A DNA stretch of 6,373 nucleotides, from positions 1 through 6,373 of the forward strand of contig JACCSI010000711.1 in assembly GCA_013813075.1 (NCBI GenBank), written 5' to 3'. The notes below the pieces were generated by a model, which was not told the DNA's origin, did not search any database, and was given only the letters and a program-made list of their open reading frames with translations. A program made the translations under genes and the position numbers. The stretch is from Acidobacteriota bacterium (GTDB lineage: Bacteria; Acidobacteriota; Vicinamibacteria; Vicinamibacterales; UBA2999). This document shows, one piece after another, positions 1 through 5,888 of the stretch (within the stretch, counting starts at the first letter, position 1; each line of letters begins with the position of its first letter).

Positions 1-2565
1 CGCCACCACCGCGCCACCCAGCGCCGCCGGATCCGTCTTGTCAACACCGTGGAGCAGCGTCGACAGTGGGCCCGCGAACGCCACGGTCGCGATCACCCCG
101 ATGGCGCTGCCCAGACCCACCAACCGCACGCCACGGCTCACCACCTGCATAATGACGCGCGCGGGCGGCAAGCCGAGCGCGATGTGAATGCCGTAGTCGC
201 GCGTGCGACGCGCAACCGCATGGGAAATCACTCCGTAAACGCCGATCGCGCCGAGCAGCAGCGCCAAGCCGGCAAGAACGCTGAGCAGCGTCGCAACACG
301 CCCCGGCGCCCCCACGGCGTCGTCGAAGACCGACTGCATGGTTACAGTGCCCTGGACCGCAAGCCGCGCCGTGGCGGTGTGAAGCGCGCGCCGCGCGGTC
401 TGGATCACAAGCGGCACCTGCTGCGCATCGACCGCAGTTATCACAAACGACACCTCGGGTGACACGTACGGCACCTGCTCGTAGAGCATGTAGCGCGCTG
501 GTGCCGGCGTGTCCGTCAGATCCGCCTCGGCGATGTTTTCAACGACCCCAACGATGCGTTCGCCGCGATCGCCGAAGCCGGAGTGCAAGACGTGTCCCAC
601 GGGATCCTCGCCGGGAAAATATTTCAATGCCAACGCTTCATTGATCACGACCACCGGCTCCGTGGTGTTGCGATCGGACGAATCGAACCCACGGCCACGC
701 CGGACGGCGGCGTTCAGGGTGCGGAAGTAGTCGTGCGTCACGACCCGGAAGAAGGTCGTCCCGCTCTCCAGATTGGGTTTGCCCTCGACGCGGATGCCGA
801 AGCTGTCGCCGGAGCCGCGCAGCGGCAGCTTCTGTGTCGCCGCCACCGCGTTCACGGCGGGCAGCGTCTGCAGCGCCGCGACGGTGTCGAGAATCACGCG
901 TCGGCGCTGCTCGAGGGGGAGTTGCGCCGGCATCGTGGCGTCGACAACCGCTCGGCCGCCGACCTCGAACCCGGGGTCAATAGCCCGGAGATTCGCCACG
1001 CTTCTGATCAACAGCCCAGCGCCCGCTGCGAGCAACACCGCCAGCGCGATTTGTGCGACGACTAGCGCACTCTCAAGTTGTCCACCGCGCCCGCTGATGC
1101 CGCCGGTTCGTGACGTCGCCATCGTGGCGCGGAGACTGCTTCGCCAGATGGCAATGCCCGGCACCACCGCAACCGCGCTGGCTGCTAACAGCGCCACCGC
1201 AATCGCGACCGTGAACAGCGTCCAGTCGAGCGTGGCGCCCTCAGCCAACGCTCCGAGCGGTAACGCGGAGACGAGCACGTTGAAACCGACTGCGGCGAGC
1301 AGCGCGCCTGCGGCGCCGGCGCCAAGGCCAATCAGCAAGGACTCGAACACGAGCTGTTGCGTCAACCGGCCACGGCCGGCGCCGAGAGCGGCCCGAACCG
1401 CCATCTCGGTCGAGCGTCCACCCAGCTGCCCCAGCATGAGCGCTGCGACGTTGACGCACGCGATCGCGAGGATCAAGGTCATGGCGACAAATGTCGCGAT
1501 CAGGCTGGGTCGCACGTCGCCGACGAAATAGTCGCGCACGGGCGTGATTGCGGGCGCTCGTGTCTTGTCCCACTGCGGCGGATAGCGGAAGCGTTCGCCA
1601 ATCGTGGTCGACAGCGCGGCGAGAGGCCCCTGCATGGCGTCGATGCGGCTGCCGTCGGCGACACGACCGACCAGTGCATAGTTGCCGGAGCGACTCTGCG
1701 GACTGAGTGGTGTTGCGGTCCATGCCCTCACAGCAGGATTAGGAAACCAGAATCCCGGCGGCATGACGCCGACGACTGTCCGCGCGACGCCTCCGAGTTG
1801 CAGTTGCCGGCCCAGGATGGCTGGGTCCCCGCCGAGTTCCCGCCACAGGCCGTGACTGAGCACAATGACGGCCTCGACCCCTTGGGCGTCGTCGCCAGCC
1901 TGAAACGTTCGTCCAAGGAGGGGGGCAGCGCCGAGGACCTCGAACAGTTCAGCCGAGGATGCGATGCCCGGCACCAGTCGCAACGCCTGGCCGTCGACTT
2001 CAAGGGTCGCGTCGTCCCCGCGATACGCCGCCATTCGCTGGAATCCCGGAAAATTCGGCCGAAGATACAGGAATTCCTCCTCGGTCCAGTCGTGTGGCTG
2101 CCAAAGCACGCCGACTTGTTCTTCGTGGGCGATCGGCAGCGGCGCGATCAGCAACTCACGCACGATGCTGAAAACGGCGGCGGTCCCCCCGGCGCCGAGG
2201 GCCAGGGTAAAAATTGCCAGCAGCGCATACGTCGGGCGGCTCGTGAGTCGCCGCGCCGAGTAACGCAGGTCCATGATCCAGCTTTCACACATCGGTCCCC
2301 CAGGTTTCATGCGATTGGCGCGCGGCTCGAATCCCGTCCATCCACGCCACCAGCTCCGGCGAAGCAGGGCAGGGATGGACGCCACCAGCTGCCGCCAGAG
2401 CCACAGTCGGGCCGCGGTCCGCCCGTCGCGCGTTCCGCGTTGGCCATACTCCGCCGCCAGATCGCCAAGCACCTCGGAGCGCTCAGCGTGCGGCAGCAGC
2501 AGGCGAAAGATTGCGGCCGTGAGCCACGGCAGCCGTGTCTGTCGGGAAGGCCGCTCGGTGGTCAT
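1..2565 (-). CDS. ADOP-type duplicated ABC transporter permease (MacB/FtsX-like), 3' end cut by window edge
   Basis: Inner-membrane permease of the MacB/FtsX superfamily. The family is thought to act in efflux or envelope work with an ATPase encoded elsewhere; the substrate is unknown. I read 855 codons without a stop. Residues 1-97 form the soluble prefix seen in many ADOP proteins (LLLPHAERSEVLGDLAAEYG). Core entry is MDLRYSARRL at 98, then a first membrane helix (LLAIFTLALGAGGTAAVFSI) and a large periplasmic MacB-like domain with LSHGLWRELGGDP and VVGVMPPGF. FtsX domain 1 begins near 352 (ATFVAMTLILAIACVNVAAL, then EMAVRAALGAGRGRL). A second periplasmic domain follows (VVVINEALALKYFPGEDPVG). 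FtsX domain 2 starts near 756 (LAGLALLLGAIGVYGVISHA, then RRTRDYGIHIALGLPPARV). Only the last helix, some 30-50 residues, should be missing. The start is uncertain: ATG at 2565 is chosen, but ATG at 2604 is in frame and lies inside a palindrome; neither has a good ribosome binding site. No ATPase or PadR gene is visible. Confidence 0.93.
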   Translation of the reverse strand, partial: MTTERPSRQTRLPWLTAAIFRLLLPHAERSEVLGDLAAEYGQRGTRDGRTAARLWLWRQLVASIPALLRRSWWRGWTGFEPRANRMKPGGPMCESWIMDLRYSARRLTSRPTYALLAIFTLALGAGGTAAVFSIVRELLIAPLPIAHEEQVGVLWQPHDWTEEEFLYLRPNFPGFQRMAAYRGDDATLEVDGQALRLVPGIASSAELFEVLGAAPLLGRTFQAGDDAQGVEAVIVLSHGLWRELGGDPAILGRQLQLGGVARTVVGVMPPGFWFPNPAVRAWTATPLSPQSRSGNYALVGRVADGSRIDAMQGPLAALSTTIGERFRYPPQWDKTRAPAITPVRDYFVGDVRPSLIATFVAMTLILAIACVNVAALMLGQLGGRSTEMAVRAALGAGRGRLTQQLVFESLLIGLGAGAAGALLAAVGFNVLVSALPLGALAEGATLDWTLFTVAIAVALLAASAVAVVPGIAIWRSSLRATMATSRTGGISGRGGQLESALVVAQIALAVLLAAGAGLLIRSVANLRAIDPGFEVGGRAVVDATMPAQLPLEQRRRVILDTVAALQTLPAVNAVAATQKLPLRGSGDSFGIRVEGKPNLESGTTFFRVVTHDYFRTLNAAVRRGRGFDSSDRNTTEPVVVINEALALKYFPGEDPVGHVLHSGFGDRGERIVGVVENIAEADLTDTPAPARYMLYEQVPYVSPEVSFVITAVDAQQVPLVIQTARRALHTATARLAVQGTVTMQSVFDDAVGAPGRVATLLSVLAGLALLLGAIGVYGVISHAVARRTRDYGIHIALGLPPARVIMQVVSRGVRLVGLGSAIGVIATVAFAGPLSTLLHGVDKTDPAALGGAVVA

Positions 2566-2602
2566 GTCGTGGTGGCGTTGCCGTTCTACAAAGTCGAAAC
2601 CC

Positions 2603-2619
2603 ATTCGACAATGTCGAAT
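2603..2619. promoter_or_regulatory. Perfect 17-bp palindrome, candidate operator upstream of the permease
   Basis: ATTCGACA-A-TGTCGAAT is a perfect inverted repeat with 8-bp arms and a one-base centre. A third half-site, GTCGAA, lies at 2593-2598, so the site reads GTCGAA, TTCGAC, GTCGAA; the two direct copies are 20 bp apart, about two helical turns. It sits 38-54 bases upstream of the preferred permease start, in the gap between divergent genes. The size and symmetry suit a dimeric repressor. The GACA-N-TGTC core loosely recalls BlaI/MecI-type operators (TACA...TGTA), but assigning a regulator family is inference. It covers the alternative ATG at 2604, which is one reason to prefer 2565 as start. 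Confidence 0.5.
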
Positions 2620-2756
2620 CGCTTGAGGGTTTGACGAGGGCACGTGGCGGATAGTTGCAGCGGGGCGACGTCCGTGGCCTCGGCGCCATCCCGATCCGCA
2701 GCAGACCGGTCTCTCGCCGCCCGGCGCGTCGGCGCGCGGTCGATTAAGCTTTCCTC

Positions 2757-3167
2757 ATGACGCCCCGCATTTGGCTCGGCACTATGGCTGTCCTCGCAGC
2801 CCTCGTGGCCCATCCTGCCTGCACCGGCCCCCGCGCCCGTCCAGACGGCGCGCCCAAGGCGGCCGCGAGCCCCGGCCAGCGGTCCGCGCCCGCACTGGAC
2901 CACATCGCGCCGCCCCGCGATATGACCGGAACCGCCCCTAAATACTTCGAGTGGACGCCGGTCGAGGGGGCCGACCACTATGCCATCGGCGTCTGGAACG
3001 ACATCGACTCGGTGGTCTGGCGCAACGACGATGTGCGTACGAACTCGGTCGATTGGCCCAAGGAACTGACGCTGGATTTCGGCACCTATTTCTGGGCGGT
3101 GACGGCCTTACGCGGAGACGTTCCGATCGTCCATTCCGGCAGGTCGGTCTTCATGATTCTGCGTTGA
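2757..3167 (+). CDS. Small putative lipoprotein with a fibronectin-III-like domain
   Basis: A 136-residue protein of unknown function, probably exported. The N-terminus has Arg4 and a hydrophobic stretch (WLGTMAVLAALVA) ending in HPAC, with Cys22 a possible lipidation site. The lipobox is imperfect because His19 occupies the position usually held by Leu, so cleavage by the ordinary signal peptidase or an N-terminal anchor is also possible. A Pro/Ala/Arg-rich linker (about 23-60) leads to a compact beta domain (about 61-136). Its pattern, FEWTPVEGADHYAIGVW, then VDWPKELTLDFGTYFWAVTA and SGRSVFMIL, resembles single fibronectin type III-like domains in secreted bacterial proteins. ATG at 2757 gives the complete signal; the in-frame ATG at 2784 would lose its positive charge. 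There is no clear ribosome binding site. The gene is divergent from the permease and convergent with the methyltransferase, so it is probably a single-gene unit. Confidence 0.72.
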   Translation: MTPRIWLGTMAVLAALVAHPACTGPRARPDGAPKAAASPGQRSAPALDHIAPPRDMTGTAPKYFEWTPVEGADHYAIGVWNDIDSVVWRNDDVRTNSVDWPKELTLDFGTYFWAVTALRGDVPIVHSGRSVFMILR

Positions 3168-3173
3168 ATTCGG

Positions 3174-3193
3174 GGCGAGGCATGCAGCTCGCC
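3174..3193. terminator. Weak hairpin between convergent genes, possible bidirectional terminator
   Basis: GGCGAG (3174-3179) pairs with CTCGCC (3188-3193) across an 8-base loop that itself contains the palindrome GCATGC. It starts 7 bases after the lipoprotein stop and ends 21 bases before the methyltransferase stop, the right place for a shared terminator. The stem is only 6 bp and no T-run follows on either strand, so it is not a canonical intrinsic terminator. Confidence 0.3.
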
Positions 3194-3214
3194 TGATGTG
3201 GGCACACCCGCCAC

Positions 3215-3871
3215 TCAGGTCTGTCCCACGACGACCGCAAATAATCCGCGGCGCCAGGCGACATCAACGGTGAATCCCGCCGACCGCAGCAGATGAAGCT
3301 CGACGTCCAGTGACATGTAGAAGTCTTCTTCGGCCCACGCGCGCAGCAAGGCGACCGCTTTCGCGCGGCCATACGTCACGGCGAGATGGTCACGCCACGC
3401 GCGCCGGCCCTCAGCAGCACACCGCCCCAGGGCGGATGGCTGACAGTCGACGGTGACGAGCACTCCGTGCGGGTCCAGCGCCTTTCGGGCACGGACATAC
3501 AAGTTGCGCTTCGCGCGGCGCGAGGCAATGTGATGCAACGCAAAAGATGCGGCGATTGCATTGCACGGGGGAAGCGGCGCGGTGAGAAAATTGTCGTGGA
3601 CCAATGAGGCGCGCGGCGGCAACCGGCGCGACGCCAACGCGAGCATGCCAGGGTCCTGGTCGATGCCGACAACGCGCACGCCGGGCGCGCGCAGGACCAC
3701 CGCGGCAGCGAGGGCCCCCGTTCCCGTGCCAAGATCGATCATCGTTCGCGGCCGGGTCGCACCGATCACAGTCGCCGCGACGTGCAGCATTTCTTCGTAG
3801 TCGGGTATGAACGTTCGGATGCGCGCGTCGTATTCGTCGAGCGCAATGGCGAGATGGGAGGCGACGGACAC
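3215..3871 (-). CDS. Class I SAM-dependent methyltransferase
   Basis: A 218-residue cytoplasmic enzyme that should transfer a methyl group from S-adenosylmethionine; the acceptor is unknown. The fold markers are in order. An N-terminal helix carries ALDEYDARIRTFIPDYEEML (11-29). Motif I is MIDLGTGTG (44-52), the glycine-rich SAM loop. The acidic residue at the end of strand 2 lies in VVGIDQDPGML (Asp71, ribose binding). A further acidic site is HDNF (92-95), followed by the post-motif FALHHI (110-115). The C-terminal strand pair ends in GLFAVVVGQT. The length is typical of small methyltransferases, and the YD...PDYEEML start is common in a broad, mostly uncharacterised group. GTG at 3871 is the only plausible start, because an in-frame TAG lies upstream at 3905-3907. 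The ribosome binding site is poor. It is divergent from the kinase and may share its control region. Confidence 0.87.
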   Translation of the reverse strand: MSVASHLAIALDEYDARIRTFIPDYEEMLHVAATVIGATRPRTMIDLGTGTGALAAAVVLRAPGVRVVGIDQDPGMLALASRRLPPRASLVHDNFLTAPLPPCNAIAASFALHHIASRRAKRNLYVRARKALDPHGVLVTVDCQPSALGRCAAEGRRAWRDHLAVTYGRAKAVALLRAWAEEDFYMSLDVELHLLRSAGFTVDVAWRRGLFAVVVGQT

Positions 3872-3944
3872 GGCCGCTACGCTATCACCGTCACCGGACG
3901 TTCCCTAGTCACGGCAGCGTGCGCACGACGCGCCGGGCGGCAAA

Positions 3945-3972
3945 GACGGACTATACTTTCGGGCGGTCCGTC
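3945..3972. promoter_or_regulatory. Perfect 7-bp inverted repeat enclosing the kinase -10 box, candidate operator
   Basis: GACGGAC (3945-3951) is the exact reverse complement of GTCCGTC (3966-3972). The 14-base spacer begins with the -10 box, and the arm centres are 21 bp apart, two helical turns, suiting a dimer bound to one face of DNA. The left arm would lie upstream of the transcription start, so a DNA operator fits better than an RNA hairpin. The right arm ends one base before the proposed TTG start. A further GACGGAC at 3863-3869 overlaps the divergent methyltransferase start, which may be chance. Confidence 0.45.
3952..3957 (+). promoter_or_regulatory. -10 box (TATACT) of the histidine kinase promoter
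   Basis: TATACT matches the sigma-70 -10 consensus at five of six positions and stands out in GC-rich surroundings. Transcription would start near 3964, leaving a leader of about 10 bases before the TTG at 3974. No good -35 hexamer lies 16-18 bases upstream (the sequence there is CGCGCC-like), so an activator or near-leaderless expression is possible. Confidence 0.55.
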
Positions 3973-3973
3973 A

Positions 3974-5218
3974 TTGCAGGACAACGTTCCCCTGTCGCTC
4001 GCTAACGATTCGCCGACTACCAGCGGCCTGTCGTCCTACGCACACGCGCTCGGCGACGGGTTGCAGAGCGCGCATTACGACCTCGCCAGGCGGTGGCTCG
4101 ACCGTCTTGTGGCGCTTCTTCCTGTCGATCCGCAGTCGATTTTCACAACGCAATTGCTACTGGACCACATTCCTGGGCTAATCCAAGAAATCGGCAGGTA
4201 TGTGGCCACTCCGGCCGAGGAGGATATCGCCGCCAAGGCCGTCGTCCTCGACAAAGCGCGGGAACTCGGACAATTGCGCCATCAGCAGCAGGCGTCGCTT
4301 CATCAGGTGCTACGAGAATACGATCTGCTGGGAGAAATCCTCGAGCAGTTCGTCATCGAACAGACACGGTCCTTTCCGGGCGGAGTGGCCGCCGTCGAAA
4401 GCCTGGACGTGAGCCGTCGCGTCAACCGCGCCGTGCGCGTGCTCATGCAGGTGACCGCCCGCACTTTTATCGCGGCATACACCGAAACCATCACCGAGCA
4501 AGCCACGCGACTCGACCGGTTCAATCGTGCCGTCAGCCACGAACTGCGCAACGTGATGGGCACCGTGCACTTCGGCGCGCAGCTGCTTCAGGATGCGCGC
4601 GTCGCGGCCGATGTCACGCGCCGGGACGAGATCATCGCCAGCATCGGCAGGAACTCTTCTCGCGCCATCAAGATCATCAGGAGCTTCGAGCGGCTGCCGC
4701 GCTCCGGCATCATGTCGGATTCCCCGAGCGAGCAACTCGTGGAGGTCAGGGAGCTGGTCGAGGAAGTGTTCCGGCAGCTCCGCGAGATGGCCGAGGCTCG
4801 TGGCGTCGAGCTGCGCACCACCACAGGGTTTCCGACGTTGTATCTGGACTCTGGCGCCCTCGAACTGGTCCTGATCAATCTCGCGTCAAACGCCATCAAG
4901 TATGCCGATCCGCACAAGACGTCGCGGTTTGTCGCGGTCGCCGGCCGCGACCACGCCGCGCACTTCGAATTGCGAGTCGATGACAACGGCCTCGGTATTC
5001 CTGCGCACGCCGCGAACAACGTGTTCGAGCGGTTCACCCGGGCTCATGCCGACATGGATTCCCAATTAGGCGTCGACGGCACCGGTCTCGGACTCAGCAT
5101 TGTCGAGGAGTGCGTGAAGTCGCTCGGCGGCACGATCTCGCTCGAATCGCAAGAGCACGTCGGAACCACGTTCACGATCCTCGTGCCGAAAAAGCTTCCC
5201 CCGATCCCGACAGCCTAG
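3974..5218 (+). CDS. Soluble sensor histidine kinase with RsbRD-like N-terminal domain
   Basis: A 414-residue cytoplasmic kinase that should autophosphorylate on His189 and pass the phosphate to an unknown response regulator. Residues about 20-150 are helical and resemble the RsbRD N-terminal domain of stressosome-type proteins, with ARRWLDRLVALLP (Trp41) and LLLDHIPGLIQEIGRYV (Asp64-His65-Ile66-Pro67). A helical connector leads to the H box FNRAVSHELRNVMG. The catalytic domain is complete: N box LINLASNAIKYAD (Asn306), G1 DDNGLGIP (Asp337), F box VFERFTRA and G2 GTGLGLSIV (369-377). No membrane segments are visible. The frame is open back to an ATG at 3782, but that would overlap the methyltransferase antisense and precede the promoter. 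TTG at 3974 is chosen because it follows the -10 box and keeps the whole conserved N-terminus; CTG at 3992 is less likely. The ribosome binding site is weak. No partner regulator is adjacent. Confidence 0.86.
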   Translation: MQDNVPLSLANDSPTTSGLSSYAHALGDGLQSAHYDLARRWLDRLVALLPVDPQSIFTTQLLLDHIPGLIQEIGRYVATPAEEDIAAKAVVLDKARELGQLRHQQQASLHQVLREYDLLGEILEQFVIEQTRSFPGGVAAVESLDVSRRVNRAVRVLMQVTARTFIAAYTETITEQATRLDRFNRAVSHELRNVMGTVHFGAQLLQDARVAADVTRRDEIIASIGRNSSRAIKIIRSFERLPRSGIMSDSPSEQLVEVRELVEEVFRQLREMAEARGVELRTTTGFPTLYLDSGALELVLINLASNAIKYADPHKTSRFVAVAGRDHAAHFELRVDDNGLGIPAHAANNVFERFTRAHADMDSQLGVDGTGLGLSIVEECVKSLGGTISLESQEHVGTTFTILVPKKLPPIPTA

Positions 5219-5226
5219 CGCCCGCC

Positions 5227-5343
5227 TTACCAGACGCTGGTCGACGAACAGGCACGCATCAGGAGGATCAAGAGCGCCGACCCGATCAGCGTCACGATAA
5301 TCGAGCCGCCGCAGCCCAGCCGATTCGAAAAGAAGAAAAACAC
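5227..5343 (-). CDS. 38-residue single-pass membrane protein, last gene of a three-gene unit
   Basis: A short gene starting with GTG at 5343 and ending with TAA at 5227-5229. The product begins MFFFFSNRLGCGGS, followed by one hydrophobic helix (SIIVTLIGSALLILLM, residues 14-29), then RACSSTSVW. The Phe-rich start with SNRLGCGGS and one helix recalls small hydrophobic proteins I have seen in other bacterial genomes, but I cannot name a family or function. Support for translation: AAGG lies 7 bases before the GTG; that AAGG overlaps the TAA stop of the phosphatase gene; the gap is 9 bases; and no other gene occupies the stretch. Cys11 and Cys32 flank the helix. It is probably translated by coupling with the phosphatase gene and placed in the inner membrane. 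The stop is 8 bases from the converging kinase stop. Confidence 0.68.
   Translation of the reverse strand: MFFFFSNRLGCGGSIIVTLIGSALLILLMRACSSTSVW
5229..5241. terminator. Short hairpin at the junction of the kinase and small-protein genes
   Basis: ACCAG (5229-5233) pairs with CTGGT (5237-5241) around a 3-base loop. It overlaps the last codons of the 38-residue gene and starts 11 bases after the kinase stop, where a terminator for converging transcripts would be expected. The stem is only 5 bp and no T-run follows, so termination is a weak inference. Confidence 0.22.
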
Positions 5344-5352
5344 GTCCTGACC

Positions 5353-5862
5353 TTATCGCGCCGACGGGGCGCCATAGCGAAGAGTGACCACGCTCGATGC
5401 AGACGGCAGTACGCTGATGATCAGCAGGCGATCGAACTCTCTCTCCGACATCCCGGCGGTGCGCCCGCCGAGCTTCTCGACGATGGCGGGGACGGTGTTG
5501 CTGTGATGCACCACGAGTACGGTTCCGCCTGCAGAACTTCCGATCTTGTCGAGCACAGCATCCAGTTCATCGGCCGGCAATACGTCGGGTGTGATGTGCG
5601 TGTGTTGCGCAATCGGATCCGCGGTCTCCCGGGTGCGAGCGTACTGCGACGTGATAATGGCCGTCAGCGGCGTGTCGCGCAGCATCTGCGCCAGGGCTTG
5701 CGCCCGCTCGCGGCCCTGGGCGCTCAATGGCGAATCGCTGTCGGCGCTGGCGCGCTCCGCGTGGCGGACGAGAATCACAGTCCTGACGCGGGCGACGGGA
5801 CTCTGCGCCAGGGCAGGCCCGGCAATCAGGAATGCCAGAACGGCGAGTCGAAGGCGCTTCAT
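5353..5862 (-). CDS. Exported histidine phosphatase family protein (SixA/phosphoglycerate-mutase-like)
   Basis: A 169-residue protein of the histidine phosphatase superfamily, which moves phosphate through a phosphohistidine; the substrate is unknown. The N-terminus is a standard signal peptide: basic MKRLRL, a hydrophobic core to Gly15, then ALA before Gln20, so the mature enzyme should be periplasmic or secreted. The catalytic motif VILVRHAE has Arg33-His34, the phosphate acceptor. TSQYARTRETA (70-80) supplies the second binding Arg (75). Glu98 is a candidate acid. VVHHSNTVP holds the second catalytic His at 119; the residue before it is His118, where Gly is usual. Length fits the short SixA-like branch. 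ATG at 5862 is preferred over an in-frame TTG at 5871 because it begins the signal peptide exactly. It lies 22 bases after the upstream gene and 9 before the small membrane protein. Confidence 0.86.
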   Translation of the reverse strand: MKRLRLAVLAFLIAGPALAQSPVARVRTVILVRHAERASADSDSPLSAQGRERAQALAQMLRDTPLTAIITSQYARTRETADPIAQHTHITPDVLPADELDAVLDKIGSSAGGTVLVVHHSNTVPAIVEKLGGRTAGMSEREFDRLLIISVLPSASSVVTLRYGAPSAR

Positions 5863-5873
5863 CGCCGGCAAGT

Positions 5874-5888
5874 GTAACGCGCCGTTAC
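5874..5888 (-). promoter_or_regulatory. Intercistronic hairpin overlapping a stop codon
   Basis: GTAACG-GCG-CGTTAC forms a perfect 6-bp stem with a 3-base loop in the transcript. The 5' arm contains the TAA stop of the upstream gene, and the 3' arm ends 11 bases before the phosphatase ATG at 5862. No T-run follows, so it is not a clear terminator. It occupies the region where a ribosome binding site would begin and might tune translation or RNA stability between the two genes. Confidence 0.35.

Noticed and set aside
773..1531. Plus-strand open frame of 252 codons rich in Ala, Ser and Thr
   Set aside because: Antisense shadow of the permease, low-complexity translation.
1241..2003. Two minus-strand frames suggesting a broken permease
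   Set aside because: They are in other frames than the real one; codon-by-codon reading of 1-2565 shows no stop or frameshift.
1357..2634. Long plus-strand open frame of 425 codons
   Set aside because: It lies antisense to the permease, whose minus-strand frame shows a full family pattern; the plus-strand translation is Arg/Gln/Pro-rich with no recognisable domain. A by-product of high GC.
2745..2750. TAAGCT as a -10 box for the lipoprotein gene
   Set aside because: Only 6 bases before the chosen ATG and without a -35 element; too weak to list as a promoter.
2586..2978. Minus-strand frame of 130 codons across the divergent gap
   Set aside because: Gly/Arg-rich, overlaps the lipoprotein and the palindrome, no conserved motif.
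3782..3973. N-terminal extension of the kinase by 64 residues
   Set aside because: It would overlap the methyltransferase antisense and cross the -10 box; the translated stretch is Arg/Gly-rich and unlike a domain.
4093..4983. Plus-strand frame of 296 codons inside the kinase
   Set aside because: Arg/Ala/Gly-rich shadow in another frame of a gene with all kinase motifs.
5110..5877. Plus-strand frame of 255 codons
   Set aside because: Antisense to the phosphatase and small-protein genes, no domain pattern, overlaps the kinase end.
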